Part shown: one piece after another, positions 22,590-33,374 of the stretch
Numbering within the stretch: the first letter of the stretch is position 1
Layout: each line of letters opens with the position of its first letter
Source: Meghimatium bilineatum
Taxonomy: Eukaryota > Mollusca > Gastropoda > Stylommatophora > Philomycidae
Assembly: GCA_034231615.1 (NCBI GenBank)
Contig: CM067322.1
Location: 54,576,357 to 54,640,356 of the forward strand
Length of the DNA: 64,000 nucleotides
Direction of reading: 5' to 3'
Translations under genes and position numbers: made by a program
Notes under the pieces: generated by a model
The model's database searches: none
What the model was told of the DNA's origin: nothing
The model's input: only the letters and a program-made list of their open reading frames with translations

Positions 22590-22690
22590 ACCTTGTTCTT
22601 TTGTTTATTGCTAGTTATTTATTTTTACCATTGATAGTCTTTAATAGTTACCGTTGTACATTATGTAGTCGGTTGTAGGTTTTCATGAGA
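22590..22690. repeat. Inverted D' module of the foldback locus
   Basis: The reverse complement reads 'ggtaactattaaagactatc', then 'aataaataactagcaataaa' and 'caaaagaac', matching the end of D1 and D2. The overall order is D1-B-D2-B'-insert-D'. Confidence 0.7.
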
Positions 22691-22749
22691 TTGAATGTCT
22701 ATATACAAAATAGTGGAACGTACCTTTCATTTGTACACATAGATTTTTT

Positions 22750-23352
22750 CCTAGGTAAGAGTCTTCTACTCAATTTCCCTTGGAATGAGTATTCTACTCA
22801 AAGTTTCCCTAAGTATGAGTCTTCTACTCAAAGTTTCCCTAAGTATGAGTCTTCTACTCAGTTTCCCTAGGTATGAGTCTTCTACTCAAAGTTTCCCTAA
22901 GTATGAGTCTTTTACTCAGTTTCCCTAGGTATGAGTCTTCTACTCAAAGTTTCCTTAGGTATGAGTCTTCTACTCAAAGTTTCCCTAAGTATGAGTCTTC
23001 TACTAAAAGTTTCCCTAGGTATGAGTCTTCTACTTAACGTTTCCCTAGGTATGAGTCTTCTACTCAACGTTTCCCTAGGTATGAGTCTTCTATTCAAAGT
23101 TTCCCTAGGTATGAGTCTTCTACTCAACGTTTCACTAGGTATGAGTCTTCTACTCAACGTTTCCCTAGGTATGAGTCTTCTACTCAACGTTTCACTAGGT
23201 ATGAGTCTTCTACTCAACGTTTCCCTAGGTATGAGTCTTCTACTCAACGTTTCACTAGGTATGAGTCTTCTACTCAACGTTTCCATAGGTATGAGTCTTC
23301 TACTCAGTTTCCCTTGGTATGAGTCTTCTACGCATAGTTTCCCTTGGTATGA
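22750..23352. repeat. 30-bp minisatellite, about 20 units
   Basis: Units are 'tatgagtcttctactcaacg' + 'tttccctagg'. Units from about 23110 to 23290 alternate 'tttccctagg' and 'tttcactagg', a 60-bp dimer. Units at the left end are shorter or more diverged. The multiple-of-three period opens frames of 167-205 codons on both strands, which are not genes. Confidence 0.96.
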
Positions 23353-23555
23353 ATCTTCTTGTTCGAAAGAAGTATATCTCTCCGTCATGAAGATGCTTGA
23401 TTGCACATGGGTCACAAGAGCCTCATCGCATCCAATTCCAGGTATTTTCGTATTTGTTCTCTCTCAAATTCCTAAAGATTATCAGCATCGAATTAGAAGA
23501 ATGGAATGTATTTTGTCATGGTTTAGTTGCGATATCTACATCTTTTAACATGACA
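23353..23555. other. Unassigned sequence
   Basis: Short non-repetitive spacer with no recognised feature. Confidence 0.3.
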
Positions 23556-23712
23556 AATTCCACTTCAGTCTAGCATATGTGTCACTTTGACCTCTATGGG
23601 ACACCCAACTCCACCTCAGCACGTCCTTAGTCGCATCTTAAAATATGTATGGAAGGTAAACAGTATTGGTATGCTTCGCTCCCCTTTCCGCCCCAGCAAC
23701 ACACGAGTATTC
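23556..23712 (-). mobile_element. Nonautonomous repeat E, partial
   Basis: Contains the E blocks 'gggacacccaactccacc', 'ccttagtcgcatc', 'tatggaaggtaaacagtatt' and 'cagcaacacacgag'. It lacks the GAA-tail half. Compare 40280-40410 and 53530-53660. Confidence 0.8.
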
Positions 23713-23744
23713 CTATAGATACACACACACACACATCCACCAAG

Positions 23745-24352
23745 AAAAAACATCCACAACAAAACAAACACAAATCCACCATGAAACAAAGAAACATCCA
23801 CCATGAAACAAATTTCAACCATTAAACAAACAAACATCCACCATGAAACAGCCATAATGAAACAAACACACATCCATCATGAAACAAACACACATCCACC
23901 ATGAAACAAACACACATCCACCACGAAACAAACATCCACCATGAAACAAATACCCACCATGAAACAAACATCCACCACGAAACAAACATCCACCATAAAA
24001 CAAAAATCCACCATGAAAAAAACATCCACAACGAAACAAACACACATTCACCCTGAAACAAACAAATATCCACCATGAAACAAACAAACATTACCATGAA
24101 ACAAACAAACATACATCATGACACAAATACACAGCCACCGTGAAACAAACACCCACCATTAAACAAAAATCCTCCACCATGAAACACACATCCACCATGA
24201 AACAAACACACATCCACCATGAAACAAACACACATCCACCATGAAACAAACACACATCCACCATGAAACAAACACACATCCACCATGAAACAAACACACA
24301 TCCACCATGAAACAAACACACATCCACCATGAAACAAACACACATCCACCAC
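23745..24352. repeat. 22-bp minisatellite, about 27 units
   Basis: Unit 'atgaaacaaacacacatcca' + 'cc'. The right third (24180-24350) is nearly homogeneous; the left part has shortened units (aaacatccacc) and variants. Because 3 x 22 = 66 bp, all three minus-strand frames read the same cycling Phe/Trp/Cys-rich peptide. Not a gene. Confidence 0.96.
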
Positions 24353-25080
24353 ATAAAGAAAAATATGCCATGCCGGTTTGCCTTTTCTTTAGTATCTTGT
24401 GACTATCATTCTCTCATGTGACATGAATATTACCTATGGTATAGCATCATGTTGAAAGCATAATTTCCTCCTAACATTCCCGAATAGTGCTGATTGTTCT
24501 TTCTGATATTTATATGCAGCTTCATGTGTATACAATGACATCAATAATACAGAGCGTATGCATTTGTGTGTGTGCGCTAGGGAAAGACAAACTACCGGCG
24601 CTTATACCTAATCATCAAATGGATTCTGATGTATTGATTTTGTCACGATACTCTCCCTGTAAGGCGAGGTTATATCGAGTCATTCGTCATATATAAATGT
24701 CCAGTGATAGTCATCCGTATACAATTTGCTCCTATTTGAATTTGTCCGTGACTTCCGTTAGTCTCTTTTTCGTGTTGATAGCCAATGAAAATCACTGTAA
24801 AAGTAAGAAAGCATCACTTTTTAATGATGAATGTTCATGTTCGCATGACTGTACAAGTGATTAGGGACTTGGTTATATTAACATATTTGAAATCATGATC
24901 TTTCCGTTTCATCGGGCCTCTAATTCTGGGATCAAAGCCACTGTGATGTCTTCTAATAATCGTGCATTAGGCGTAATCGACACAAGGCATATACACGTGT
25001 TGTACGAATGTGGTATTTGACAGTTCAAAGTGTACCCCAAATTGTTACATTAAGTATAAAACTATAAAAGTAGGCCTACA
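24353..25080. other. Unassigned sequence
   Basis: No feature recognised. Confidence 0.3.
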
Positions 25081-25088
25081 CTATATAT

Positions 25089-25948
25089 CAGTGTTTCCCA
25101 ATCTTCTTTTATCATGCCCCACACACGTTTTTTCTAAAAATCTAAAGCCACAACATCCCCATGTAATATATACTTATTTCTTTTATATTCAAAACTAAAT
25201 TATTCCCTTAATTTAGGGTTGCCATAATTGTCAGATGGAAAAAGAGGACGTTTCGACGTGCGCCTTTAAATCCAGTGCACTCTTATTGTAGGGTTGCCAT
25301 AATTGTCAGATGGAAAAAGAGGATACGCAAAATTTTCATCAAATATGGCCAATATTAAGTGTTGCAGAAATAAAATTAAAGTTAAACTACATAAAATATT
25401 GTTCTTATTTATTTATAAACTTGTATTAAGTGAGTGTTAACTGAGTTTCGACATTTTTTAAATCTTATTTTTAAAATTTAATTCCAATATCAATTCAAAC
25501 ATTAATTAATTAATAATTATCCCTAACGAACTCGCGTTACCGTCTTCTATGCGAAATGCGTTATGTTTACGAGAAATTGAAAATGGCTAACGGAACTCAG
25601 AAGTTCTGATGGCTAATGTTAATATTGAGCTAAATATAGTTGGCCCGCGTATTTATTTCATTATAAATAATAGACTAAAGTATATAGCACAGAAAAGTAA
25701 GTAAGAAAGTATCGATCGATCGGGGACGGAAGGACGGTCGGGGACAGAGAAAAACCCGGACAAAAACCATTTTTCAGGAAAGCCGCCCGGACAGGGGCAT
25801 AAAAAGATGACGTGTCCGGGGAAACCCGGACTTATGGTAACCTTACCTTAATTAAAATCTATTTACAACTATCAAATTGCCTCCCCCACCCATCTTAACA
25901 ATTACATCGCCCTCCCGTGGGGCGTGGACCCCACGTTGGGATACACTG
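25089..25948. mobile_element. hAT-type MITE, outer element (split by another)
   Basis: Starts 'cagtgtttcccaatcttctt' and ends 'ccacgttgggatacactg', an imperfect terminal inverted repeat. It is flanked by a perfect 8-bp duplication 'ctatatat' (25081-25088 and 25949-25956). Its own sequence is 25089-25213 plus 25854-25948 (about 220 bp), the rest being a nested insertion. No transposase frame. An 8-bp duplication and CAGTG-type ends are typical of hAT elements; the AT-rich target lowers certainty about the duplication a little. Confidence 0.85.
25214..25845. mobile_element. hAT-like MITE, inner element
   Basis: Starts 'tagggttgccataattgtca' and ends 'ttatggtaacctta', inverted repeats of 14 bp with two mismatches. 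A perfect 8-bp duplication 'ccttaatt' flanks it (25206-25213 and 25846-25853). The first 40 bp of the element occur again at 25289, a 75-bp internal direct duplication. The right end also carries repeated 'cccgga' motifs. 632 bp long with no coding frame. It inserted into the outer MITE and is therefore the younger of the two. Confidence 0.88.
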
Positions 25949-26020
25949 CTATATATAGTACACATGCACATACATATAGTACACATACATATAGTACACA
26001 TGTGTATAAGTACACACATA
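25949..26020. repeat. Short 'tatagtacacatacata' tandem repeat
   Basis: Three to four copies of about 16-22 bp beginning at the target-site duplication of the outer MITE. Confidence 0.7.
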
Positions 26021-26324
26021 CACTTTGACAGTTTATAGAAGTGCACACGACTTTCTTTAGTAATAATGTGTGAATAATTTTTCTCGGAAATCAAGAATAT
26101 TCTCTGCAATACATTGCAAGATCGTGATATTTATGACAGAAATACACCACACAGAATAATGTATCATGTTATTTGATTTACTTTTAATCCTTCGTTATCA
26201 AATTACTAGTAATGATGACTGTGAAATAATCCTTTTAGCTTTGAGAAGTTTGCTCTTGATTGTCCATAGCATTTCTGACCAAAGCACAGGTTCTTTTCAG
26301 TTATGACACCACGACTTATAAAAG
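26021..26324. other. Unassigned sequence
   Basis: No feature recognised. Confidence 0.3.
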
Positions 26325-26606
26325 GTCTCATTCTTCTTCTGCGTTCGTTCTCACATCCTGCAGATTAGCAGGATGTAGTCCGGAGAACGGAATGCGTTGT
26401 GTCATGGTTTACAGCATTGCTGCGATATCTGCGCCTTTCGGTCTGACACATCCGACTTCAGCATGGCTTTGGGTCACTGACCCTATTTGGGATGGGACAG
26501 CCAACTCAATCCCATAACCTCCTTAGTCGTCTTTTACGACATGCGTGGAAGGTAAACAGTGTTGCTATTCTTTGCTCCTCTTTCGGGCCCCGGCAACACA
26601 CGGGCG
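26325..26606 (-). mobile_element. Nonautonomous repeat E, full copy
   Basis: About 280 bp. On the plus strand it runs 'cattcttcttctgcgttcgt', 'gcaggatgtagtccggagaa', 'gctgcgatatctgcgccttt', 'cctccttagtcgtcttttac', 'gcgtggaaggtaaacagtgt', ending 'cggcaacacacgggcgat'. The run of TTC at the left is the complement of a GAA tail, so the transcribed strand is probably minus. No box A/B promoter and no long frame. Copies of similar length lie at 40125, 53371 and 63745. Confidence 0.85.
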
Positions 26607-26661
26607 ATAAGGTCTCAAAGGCATGGATGTGTAAGGGGAGTTTATGGAACACTGTTTAGCT

Positions 26662-26822
26662 TCCGAAGGAAAGTATTCCAGTGCGACAGTATCTCAGAAT
26701 TTCGAGGACTTTTCGGGAGCACAGCACACAGTACTCAGCCAACTACTTCATAATTCATCCGTCGGATGTGTAGACCCATCCGGAGTGACAGCACATCTAA
26801 AATTCCCCATCACTCTAGGATT
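26662..26822 (+). repeat. Dispersed repeat H with protein-like conservation, copy 1
   Basis: In the 26644-26859 frame the peptide reads YSSATVSQ, 'LLHNSSVGCVDPSGVTAHLK' and FPITL. The minus-strand copy at 53045-53205 reads 'LVHHPPVRSVDPSVVMTHPE' and FPTT in one frame. The bases also align over about 160 bp. The parent could be a retroelement gene, but I recognise no family. Confidence 0.55.
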
Positions 26823-26879
26823 TTGTTACAAAAGGACGTCATCCGTGGGAATCATTTGATAGAGGGGAAAAGTAAGAAA

Positions 26880-27005
26880 CTAAGACAAGATGTGACAATG
26901 ATGACTTTTTCACAGGATGTTTTCCTCAGTAGCATCATACGACATGCATGGGAAGAAGACAGTGGCCTTATTCTGTGTATCATGAGCTACAAGTCCAGGC
27001 ATCGA
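26880..27005 (-). mobile_element. Nonautonomous repeat E-like fragment
   Basis: Contains 'cctcagtagcatcatacgac' and 'atgcatgggaagaagacagt', a diverged version of the E block 'cctccttagtcgcc...acgacatgcgtggaaggtaaacagt'. Confidence 0.5.
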
Positions 27006-27044
27006 TTGCCATACGTGATTATTCTAGGATAATCTCGCTTATTT

Positions 27045-27165
27045 TAGGAAAATAGCCGTACTAATTTCCAGCGGGATGTAATCCAGATAAGGGATATGTA
27101 TCGTATTATCATTTAATATGCACCGAGAGCCCGACACATCCCACTTTGGCAGTTGTATCTAAGAC
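27045..27165 (-). mobile_element. Nonautonomous repeat F fragment
   Basis: Contains 'cagcgggatgtaatccagat' and 'cccgacacatcccactttgg', parallel to the F copy at 27700. Truncated. Confidence 0.6.
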
Positions 27166-27694
27166 ATTCATTTCTTTACCAATTTAGCGTAACTGAATGT
27201 CAACAGGTGTCAATGTCAGCTATAAAGTGCTTGATTCAAACGTGGAAGAATGTCTAGTTTCTTTTGTCTTATTTTTCTATACATACAAAGTAGTATTCAG
27301 TGAGTGACGGAATGACTAGAGCTTTTAATCACTGTTGGTTCATGAATTTATCTTTAAAAGTTACAATAAAGATTTCCTGGTCACGACATGACGACGGCTA
27401 TGACAAAACGGAATGTATTTCCACTGCCTATGAAAATCTCTATGCTTGAACAGGAACATTTGTAAGAACTGAAGTTTTATGAAGTAGTCGATCTGTGCAT
27501 GACTATGAGTTGCTTCAATGTCACAAATCTAAACAGTGCATGACAAGTAAAGTGCTATGAAAATATGGCTGGAACTTATCTCCAAGACTGTCTATGTCAT
27601 ACGTCAGATGTACATTTGTTATTTCTGATTGCAATTCTTGATCACTCACGATGTATTGTATTGCTTTGCGTTATCAGTATCTGCTCTATTGTCC
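27166..27694. other. Unassigned sequence
   Basis: No feature recognised. Confidence 0.3.
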
Positions 27695-27870
27695 TTCTTC
27701 TTCTTCTTCTTCTTCAGCGTTCATTCTCAAACTCCCGTCAGATCTCTCTTGTAGCAGGAATATTGTCCTACTAGATTTCCAGCAAGATTTAGTCCAGAGA
27801 ATGGAAATGCGTTATGTAGCAGTTTTATATGCGCAAATGGCCCGACACATCCCTCTTCGGCGGGGATATA
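27695..27870 (-). mobile_element. Nonautonomous repeat F
   Basis: Begins with (TTC)n at 27697-27716, then 'agcgttcattctcaaactcc', 'gatctctcttgtagcaggaa', 'gatttccagcaagatttagt', 'gaatggaaatgcgttatgta' and 'gacacatccctcttcggcgg'. F shares its head and several blocks with E but has a different middle, so E and F are sister families. Confidence 0.8.
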
Positions 27871-28034
27871 TTGTTCAAGTCTGTATGTTATGTATCTCTA
27901 ATAATCCAAAACATCGTATGATGCTACAGTTTCGTTGGACTCACGATGGCTGAACATTTGTTATAGGTCTGTTCCTTGACCAATAATTAAAGACACAGTT
28001 GTCTGTATTATTCCACGAAAACTTGTATTAGTTA

Positions 28035-29385
28035 ATTTGTTCCTTTCGTGCCGCAGACGGCACATAGAATAGGGGTTTTGATTCTCCATGTGAAGCGGTC
28101 CGCTGCCTATAGTTTTAGATCTTGTATGGTCTTGCAGACTGTTATTTACCCTTGTTTAAGTATGGTGTTGTTTTAGGATTGCTTCAGGTCTTCATCGTTT
28201 TTTTACCCTCATGTGTCCACATAAGGGCTTGTTAGTTTATTATGTTTTCATCTAGTCTTAAAACATGACCCAGGTATTTCTATCGTTTTCTTATGATGTT
28301 TGAAACATATTCTTGGTGTGATTTGTTTCTTAAATCGCTATTTGTGACGAAATCGGTCAATTTTATGTTCATCAGTTACTGGATACATTTGTTTTCGAAG
28401 CTATTTCATTTTTTTGTCTGTTGCTTGAGTTGATTTCTAAATTTCACTTTCATACGTTAATACTGGGACAATACGGGAGTTGAATAGCTTTAGTTTGGAG
28501 TGTCTTACTAGATCTTTTGATTTCCAGATATTAATTTAGTGAATGTGCTAGCTGCAACTGCTTGGCGTACACTTATTTCTTTCATTGAGTCTCCGTCAAC
28601 AAACATTCGGCTACCGAAGTAATTAAAGTTGGAGACGTTCTCCAGTATTTGGTTGTTTAGATGTTATTTGTTGAATTGGTCAGTGCAATGATGTTTTTTA
28701 TCTGGATGTGCTGCTCTGGAGGTCAATTTGATCTGCGAGTGTGCATAGTTTGTTAGTTATATCTTGTGTTTGTTAATGAGAAGAGTTTAAGATTGCGATG
28801 TCATCTGCAAGAACAAAGTCAATTAAAGTGTTGTTTTTGAGCCATTGGATGCCCGCTTTTTCGTCTTGAAGGGTTTTACGAATGATCCAATCGATGGCTA
28901 TTCCAAATAAAATTGGGGATAATACACAGCCCTGTTTCACTTCCGTGTCGACTTTGAACGATTCTGAATTTTCTGTTTCTGTTCTTACGCAATATATCGC
29001 TTCTTGGTAAAGAGATTTTATGATGTTTATATATTTTATTTGGAATCCTTAGATCTCAAGTATTTCCCATAGTGCAGGTCGATGTATACTGTCGAATGCC
29101 TTTTGAAAGTCTATAAAGATAATTACTCAAAGTGAAATTTAATTGAATTTTCTATAATAATTCTAAGAGTGAAGATGTGGTCTACACACGCACGGTCATG
29201 CCTAAAGCTGTCTTGTTCTTCTCCAAGTCTTGATCAAAAGCTTATTTCATTCTTTCTATTATGATACTACAGAACAGATTTCCTGGGAGTGATAGTAAAG
29301 TAATTCCACGCCAGTTGTTGCAATCTGACAGGTCTCCTTTTCTAAAAGCTGTATGGAGATCGGGAATCACTTGAACAGACTGCCC
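28035..29385 (-). mobile_element. LINE family B, RT and C-terminus
   Basis: On the minus strand from about 29150 the reverse transcriptase is legible: 'QGCVLSPILFGIAIDWIIRK' (motif B region), 'TLQDEKAGIQWLKNNTLIDF' and then VLADDIAIL, the catalytic loop with an L-A-D-D variant of the usual F/Y-A-D-D. The C-terminal part follows with several frameshifts, IWKSKDLVRHSKLKLFNS and a region parallel to 6430-6760, ending with the 'ctatgtgccgtctgcggcac' tail. It is 5' truncated within the RT. The longest copy of family B in the window. Confidence 0.87.
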
Positions 29386-29864
29386 CAATAATAACAATCA
29401 TCAATGTCGACGTCAGAAAATCCAACCAAGAACACAATGTATTATTATACGCTTTGTTTGGACATCTGTCACGACTACCACCCATACATAAAGGCTGTCT
29501 TCACATATGAATTAAATATATTTTTAACCTAGCAAGACCCGCAATCATCTGCGATTTCCATATAATTATCAACATGCGATATACCCATTTAGCTGTTTGT
29601 AGTGAAGCTTTATATCTCAAAATATACAACCTGTCATGTTTATGATGCTTCCAGTTCTAGGCAAAGGCATCAATGTATTTCTAAATTACTTGTCTTAGTT
29701 TATTATTGTGGATTCCAATGGACACACTAACAGTAAAATTAGGAATTATTGTCATTTTTTTCTAAGTTTTCTACGGCTGTGTATTGTCGAGGTCCGAAAC
29801 GCGACTAAAGAATAGTAACGCTATTGTCTGACATATCTATTTATGTTTAAATTCGCTAAATTCT
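29386..29864. other. Unassigned sequence
   Basis: No feature recognised. Confidence 0.3.
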
Positions 29865-30990
29865 TTCTTACCTTTCAGCGTCAGGGATAGAAGCTTTTTC
29901 AGGAGATTGCCCTCGTGTGTTCTGAGTATATTGTGGAATTTATCGCCTTTATTATTTTGATGATCCGTCGTTTTCGTGGTCGACCTCTAGGTCTGCCTTC
30001 ACTGTATCTGTGTAGCATAGCTTGATGTGGTCTGCTGTCTGGTGGTGGTCTACTGATGTGTGTAAACCATTTGATCTGTTGCCTCTTAATATATTCCAAA
30101 ATTGAGTTCGTGCCTGTTCTTTGTGTAATATCTTCATTCCTCGCTGTCTCCTAGCGATATTCCTAGGATTCTGCGTAAACAAGACATTTCAGCTGTCACA
30201 AGTTTACGTTTGTCATATGTTGTCATTGTTCATGTTTGGCATTGGTAGCACAACGTTGGCATAATACTCGCTTTGAATAGTGTTGTTTGTGTGTTTAAAT
30301 CTACATTTTTATTTCGGAAGATTTGTAGCATTTGCCCTAGGGCTTGGAATGCTTTACTACATTTACTGTGTATTTCTTTGCTGGTCTTACCGTCTGTTGT
30401 AATATTGCTTCCTAGGTATGTGAATTATGTCACTTAAGTCTGTTGTTTCCAATATGTACATATTGGTGTTTCTTTCTGTTCTTTCTATCTTCATTACTTA
30501 GGTCTTCTCTATATTTATCTTTATTCTAAAGTTTGACATATTTGATGAAATATGTCCATATGTCTATGTACTTACTCTTCTGATGATGCTACTAGTGCTT
30601 GGTCGTCTGCAAATAGCAATTCGTTTAAGTTATTCTTCATATTGTTTTCTTCCGTTGTCTTTGCTACTTTGCAGATGTAATCTATGTATGTTATGAACGA
30701 TAGTACACATCCCTGTCTCACTCCCGATTTAATTTGGAAATTATCGAATGTTCATGTGCTCGTTATTACTGCGCATTGACTATTGGCGTATATGCTCTGA
30801 CATAGGTTTATCAGATTTTGGGGAACTCCATAGGTCTGAAGTTTTATCCATAGTTGTACTCTATCCACTCTGTCAAAAGCTTTCTCTTCATCCACGAAAG
30901 CCAAATATAAGTCTTGGCCTTCCATTTTACTACGAGTCGTCTGACATGCATGCCATAGAGATTGGCTAAATGGTGTCGGACTAAGCTATC
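29865..30990 (-). mobile_element. LINE family C, RT and C-terminus
   Basis: The minus strand encodes RT motif A 'LAFVDEEKAFDRVDRVQLW' (about 30890), motif B VRQGCVLS (about 30720), and the catalytic 'LNELLFADDQALVASSEE' near 30600. The C-terminus then follows: 'EYIKRQQIKWFTHISRPP' and 'EGRPRGRPRKRRIIKI' near 29950-30090. The same protein in better order is on the plus strand at 48720-49880. Several frameshifts. The end at 29865 matches the 'cgctgaaaggcaacaaaggg' end at 49840. Confidence 0.88.
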
Positions 30991-31443
30991 CATGCTTACC
31001 GCTCCGAGGAATATCTATACCTAGACAATATCTATACAACACTTATACCTAGACTAGTGAGCGACTATCGACCATTTTATTTGCAGCGTGTCTCGACATT
31101 GCAAGAAAGTCACGGGTAAAGTGACATAATGAGTGGAATACTCCCCGGATCATGAAATGTGTATAGGTATACTACGCATTGATTCAAACAGTAAATTTAA
31201 ACTTGCACAAGCTCTAGAACACCTCACAATTGAAATAATTCTAGAGAAACACTAATATAGAGTTGAATGTAAAGCTCAACTGACAAGATTGAAAAACAAG
31301 AAAAACAAGAATGACAAACGGGTATTTTCTTGGAATTCTATCAATGGACAACATCAAAGATCTCTAAACCTACCCGCTGAGAACTATATTATTTGACAAT
31401 TTTCTTTGAAAACAGTTTCTTGAAAACGAAAATGAGATCGATC
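30991..31443. other. Unassigned sequence
   Basis: A short imperfect duplication 'aatatctataccta' / 'aatatctatacaac' lies at 31000-31050; otherwise nothing. Confidence 0.3.
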
Positions 31444-32112
31444 AATCAATCAAGCGCCCTACAGAGTTGTGTAGGCGATCATGCTTTTCTACAACTCTCT
31501 GTGTTGTTAATAAGTTGATGACCTCTTTTTGTTTCACAGTTACAACCAATCCAGAAATGTCTCTCTTTGTCTTCTTCTGTCTCTTCTGCGCGTGATATTT
31601 CCGGTGGTTACTAAATGTTTCAGTTTTACTTTCCCCATCACATGCCCGAAAATTGTTTATTGTCTGCTTCTACATTTTTGTTATTTGTCGTTTTATTCCA
31701 ACATTTCCGAAACTACATTAGTTTTCTTGGCTGCCCATAGAATTTTCATCATTCTTCTTAGAAACCACATCTCTGTTGCCTCCAGCTTATCTTGGAAATT
31801 TTTGTTTACAGTCAAGTCTTTGCTTCCATAATGAAGGATTGGCTCAATATATCATCCTAGCACCCGAACTGGCGTATGCATTGATATTACTCCATTGCAT
31901 TGAATATTTCTCATGTTTATTTGGCCTGTGCTATCCTGTTCTTGATCTCATTGGAGCACCGGTCATCTGATGTTAAAATGGTGCCAAGATGCTTGACTTT
32001 ATCCACATGATTTAATTTTGCAACATTGATATCAATACTGCATTTCGGTGGTGTGTATTTCTTTAAAACAACCATTACTTCTGTTCTCTTCTTGTTGAGA
32101 TAGGAAAACAGT
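31444..32112 (-). mobile_element. RTE-type LINE 3' part, family D
   Basis: The minus-strand frame from 32123 reads 'NKKRTEVMVVLKKYTPPKCS', 'INVAKLNHVDKVKHLGTILT' and 'DDRCSNEIKNRIAQAK', the stretch after the RT catalytic site in which KH-LG and EI--RI-QA- are conserved. Decayed sequence continues to 31444, where the 3' end parallels the 13858 fragment and a 'gatcaatcaatcaagcgcc' edge is seen. Confidence 0.8.
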
Positions 32113-32147
32113 ATGGTCAACAAAGTGTAGATAACCCAAACACGGAG

Positions 32148-32325
32148 GGAGGCTAAGAAAAAGTCACAAATTCATGACTGGCAGAGTTATAATCACTAAT
32201 ACGATTATTTTCACTTTGTCTTAAATTATATTTACAGAAAAAATATATATCTATAGGTAGATAGAAAAATAGCCAATAGAAAGTTTTAAGTGCTTTGATA
32301 GTCTTTTCTGCTACCTACCTGTCTT
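32148..32325 (+). repeat. Dispersed repeat I, copy 1
   Basis: Shares about 175 bp with the reverse complement of 36075-36250: 'aagtcacaaattcatgactg', 'gcagagttataatcactaat', 'acgattattttcactttgtc', 'atatatctataggtagatag' and 'agtcttttctgctacctacc'. Identity is high by eye. The type of element is unknown. Confidence 0.8.
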
Positions 32326-32573
32326 TGTTTATGTTACAATGCCCTATTCCTCTCATATGCTGTTATTTCCTTCATTATTCTAATCAAATGCAAGTAGGAA
32401 CAAGAAAGAAGGCACACTGTAATTCCGATATGACTTTGTGTGAATGAGTGAATCATGCTCATAGATCACTCATCACTCGACTTTTGTATTGTGTTAGTTT
32501 TCTTTCATTAAACAGCATACGACCTGAGAAATGTCTCAAATATCTCTGTGAAAGAATAAATATCTCTGTGTGG

Positions 32574-32670
32574 CTATTTGTATGGTCTAGTTAAGGCTTT
32601 ATATATGGTCTAGTTAAGGCTTTATATATGGTCTAGTTAAGGCTTTATATATGGTCTAGTTTAGGGTATT
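32574..32670. repeat. 27-bp minisatellite, 3.5 units
   Basis: Units of 'tatggtctagttaaggcttt' + 'atata' run to 32650, with a diverged unit after. Confidence 0.9.
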
Positions 32671-33374
32671 TGTACGATCTAGTTTGACCCGCTAAGAAAT
32701 GACGTAGAAAATGAACGTGTTTTCTTGTGTCCTATTCGATAATCTGATTTATTCCTGAAAGCAGTGGAAAACTACATGAGTAATGTGCCTAGTTCTTATA
32801 TGGTGGATATTCAAATCAAGAAGTATTAAGATCAATAAACGTCGTAGAGTGCTGACTCCTTAACTGCATCCTAGCAAGAAAGCTGTGTTTTTTATGTGCC
32901 ATATAAAGAGAAATAACAGCATGGAAATATTATTAAATATAGCTGAAGGCAAAGCTAACGGCAACAAGAGAAGGGTGCGCCAAAGACGATGATGGTACAG
33001 TGATATGTCCGATTTCTTATATATGTTTCTAGCTGCTGCATTCTCTAGCTGCGGTAAACTCGCCCAGAATAGAGAAGTGTTCAGAGAATCCTTAAGGAAG
33101 ACCACGTTCTGGAAAGAGTATGTCACATGAGTTTGAGCTACGCATATTTGCATGATCTAGGTAAGGCTATTTTCAATTGACAATGTCAGAAGTCGTTTAA
33201 AGCAATAAGAATTAGCAATGTTTTCTGTAGACAGAAATAATAGTAACCCCCTTCCTCTCTAAAAAAAAAAACAACAACAGAAACCACCTGCAATCTAAGA
33301 TTAACACATTTGTTACCACGAGTTTTGAATGGGACATTAATTTACTTCACTATGTTTGTACATCAAGATGCAGA
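32671..33374. other. Unassigned sequence
   Basis: A 97-codon minus-strand frame at 32860-33153 has no motif. The plus strand from 32930 has 'aaggcaaagctaacggcaac' followed by 'gtgcgccaaagacgatgatg', which could be a decayed LINE 'EGKANGNKRRVRQRR-W' end; I do not press it. Confidence 0.35.

Noticed and set aside
22155..23352. CRISPR-like array in the regularly spaced repeats at 22.8-23.4 kb
   Set aside because: No unique spacers lie between the units; the units abut directly, so it is a plain minisatellite, and the DNA is animal-like.
23616..24371. Trp/Phe/Cys-rich minus-strand frames as a secreted protein
   Set aside because: All three frames give the same cycling peptide from the 22-bp repeat.
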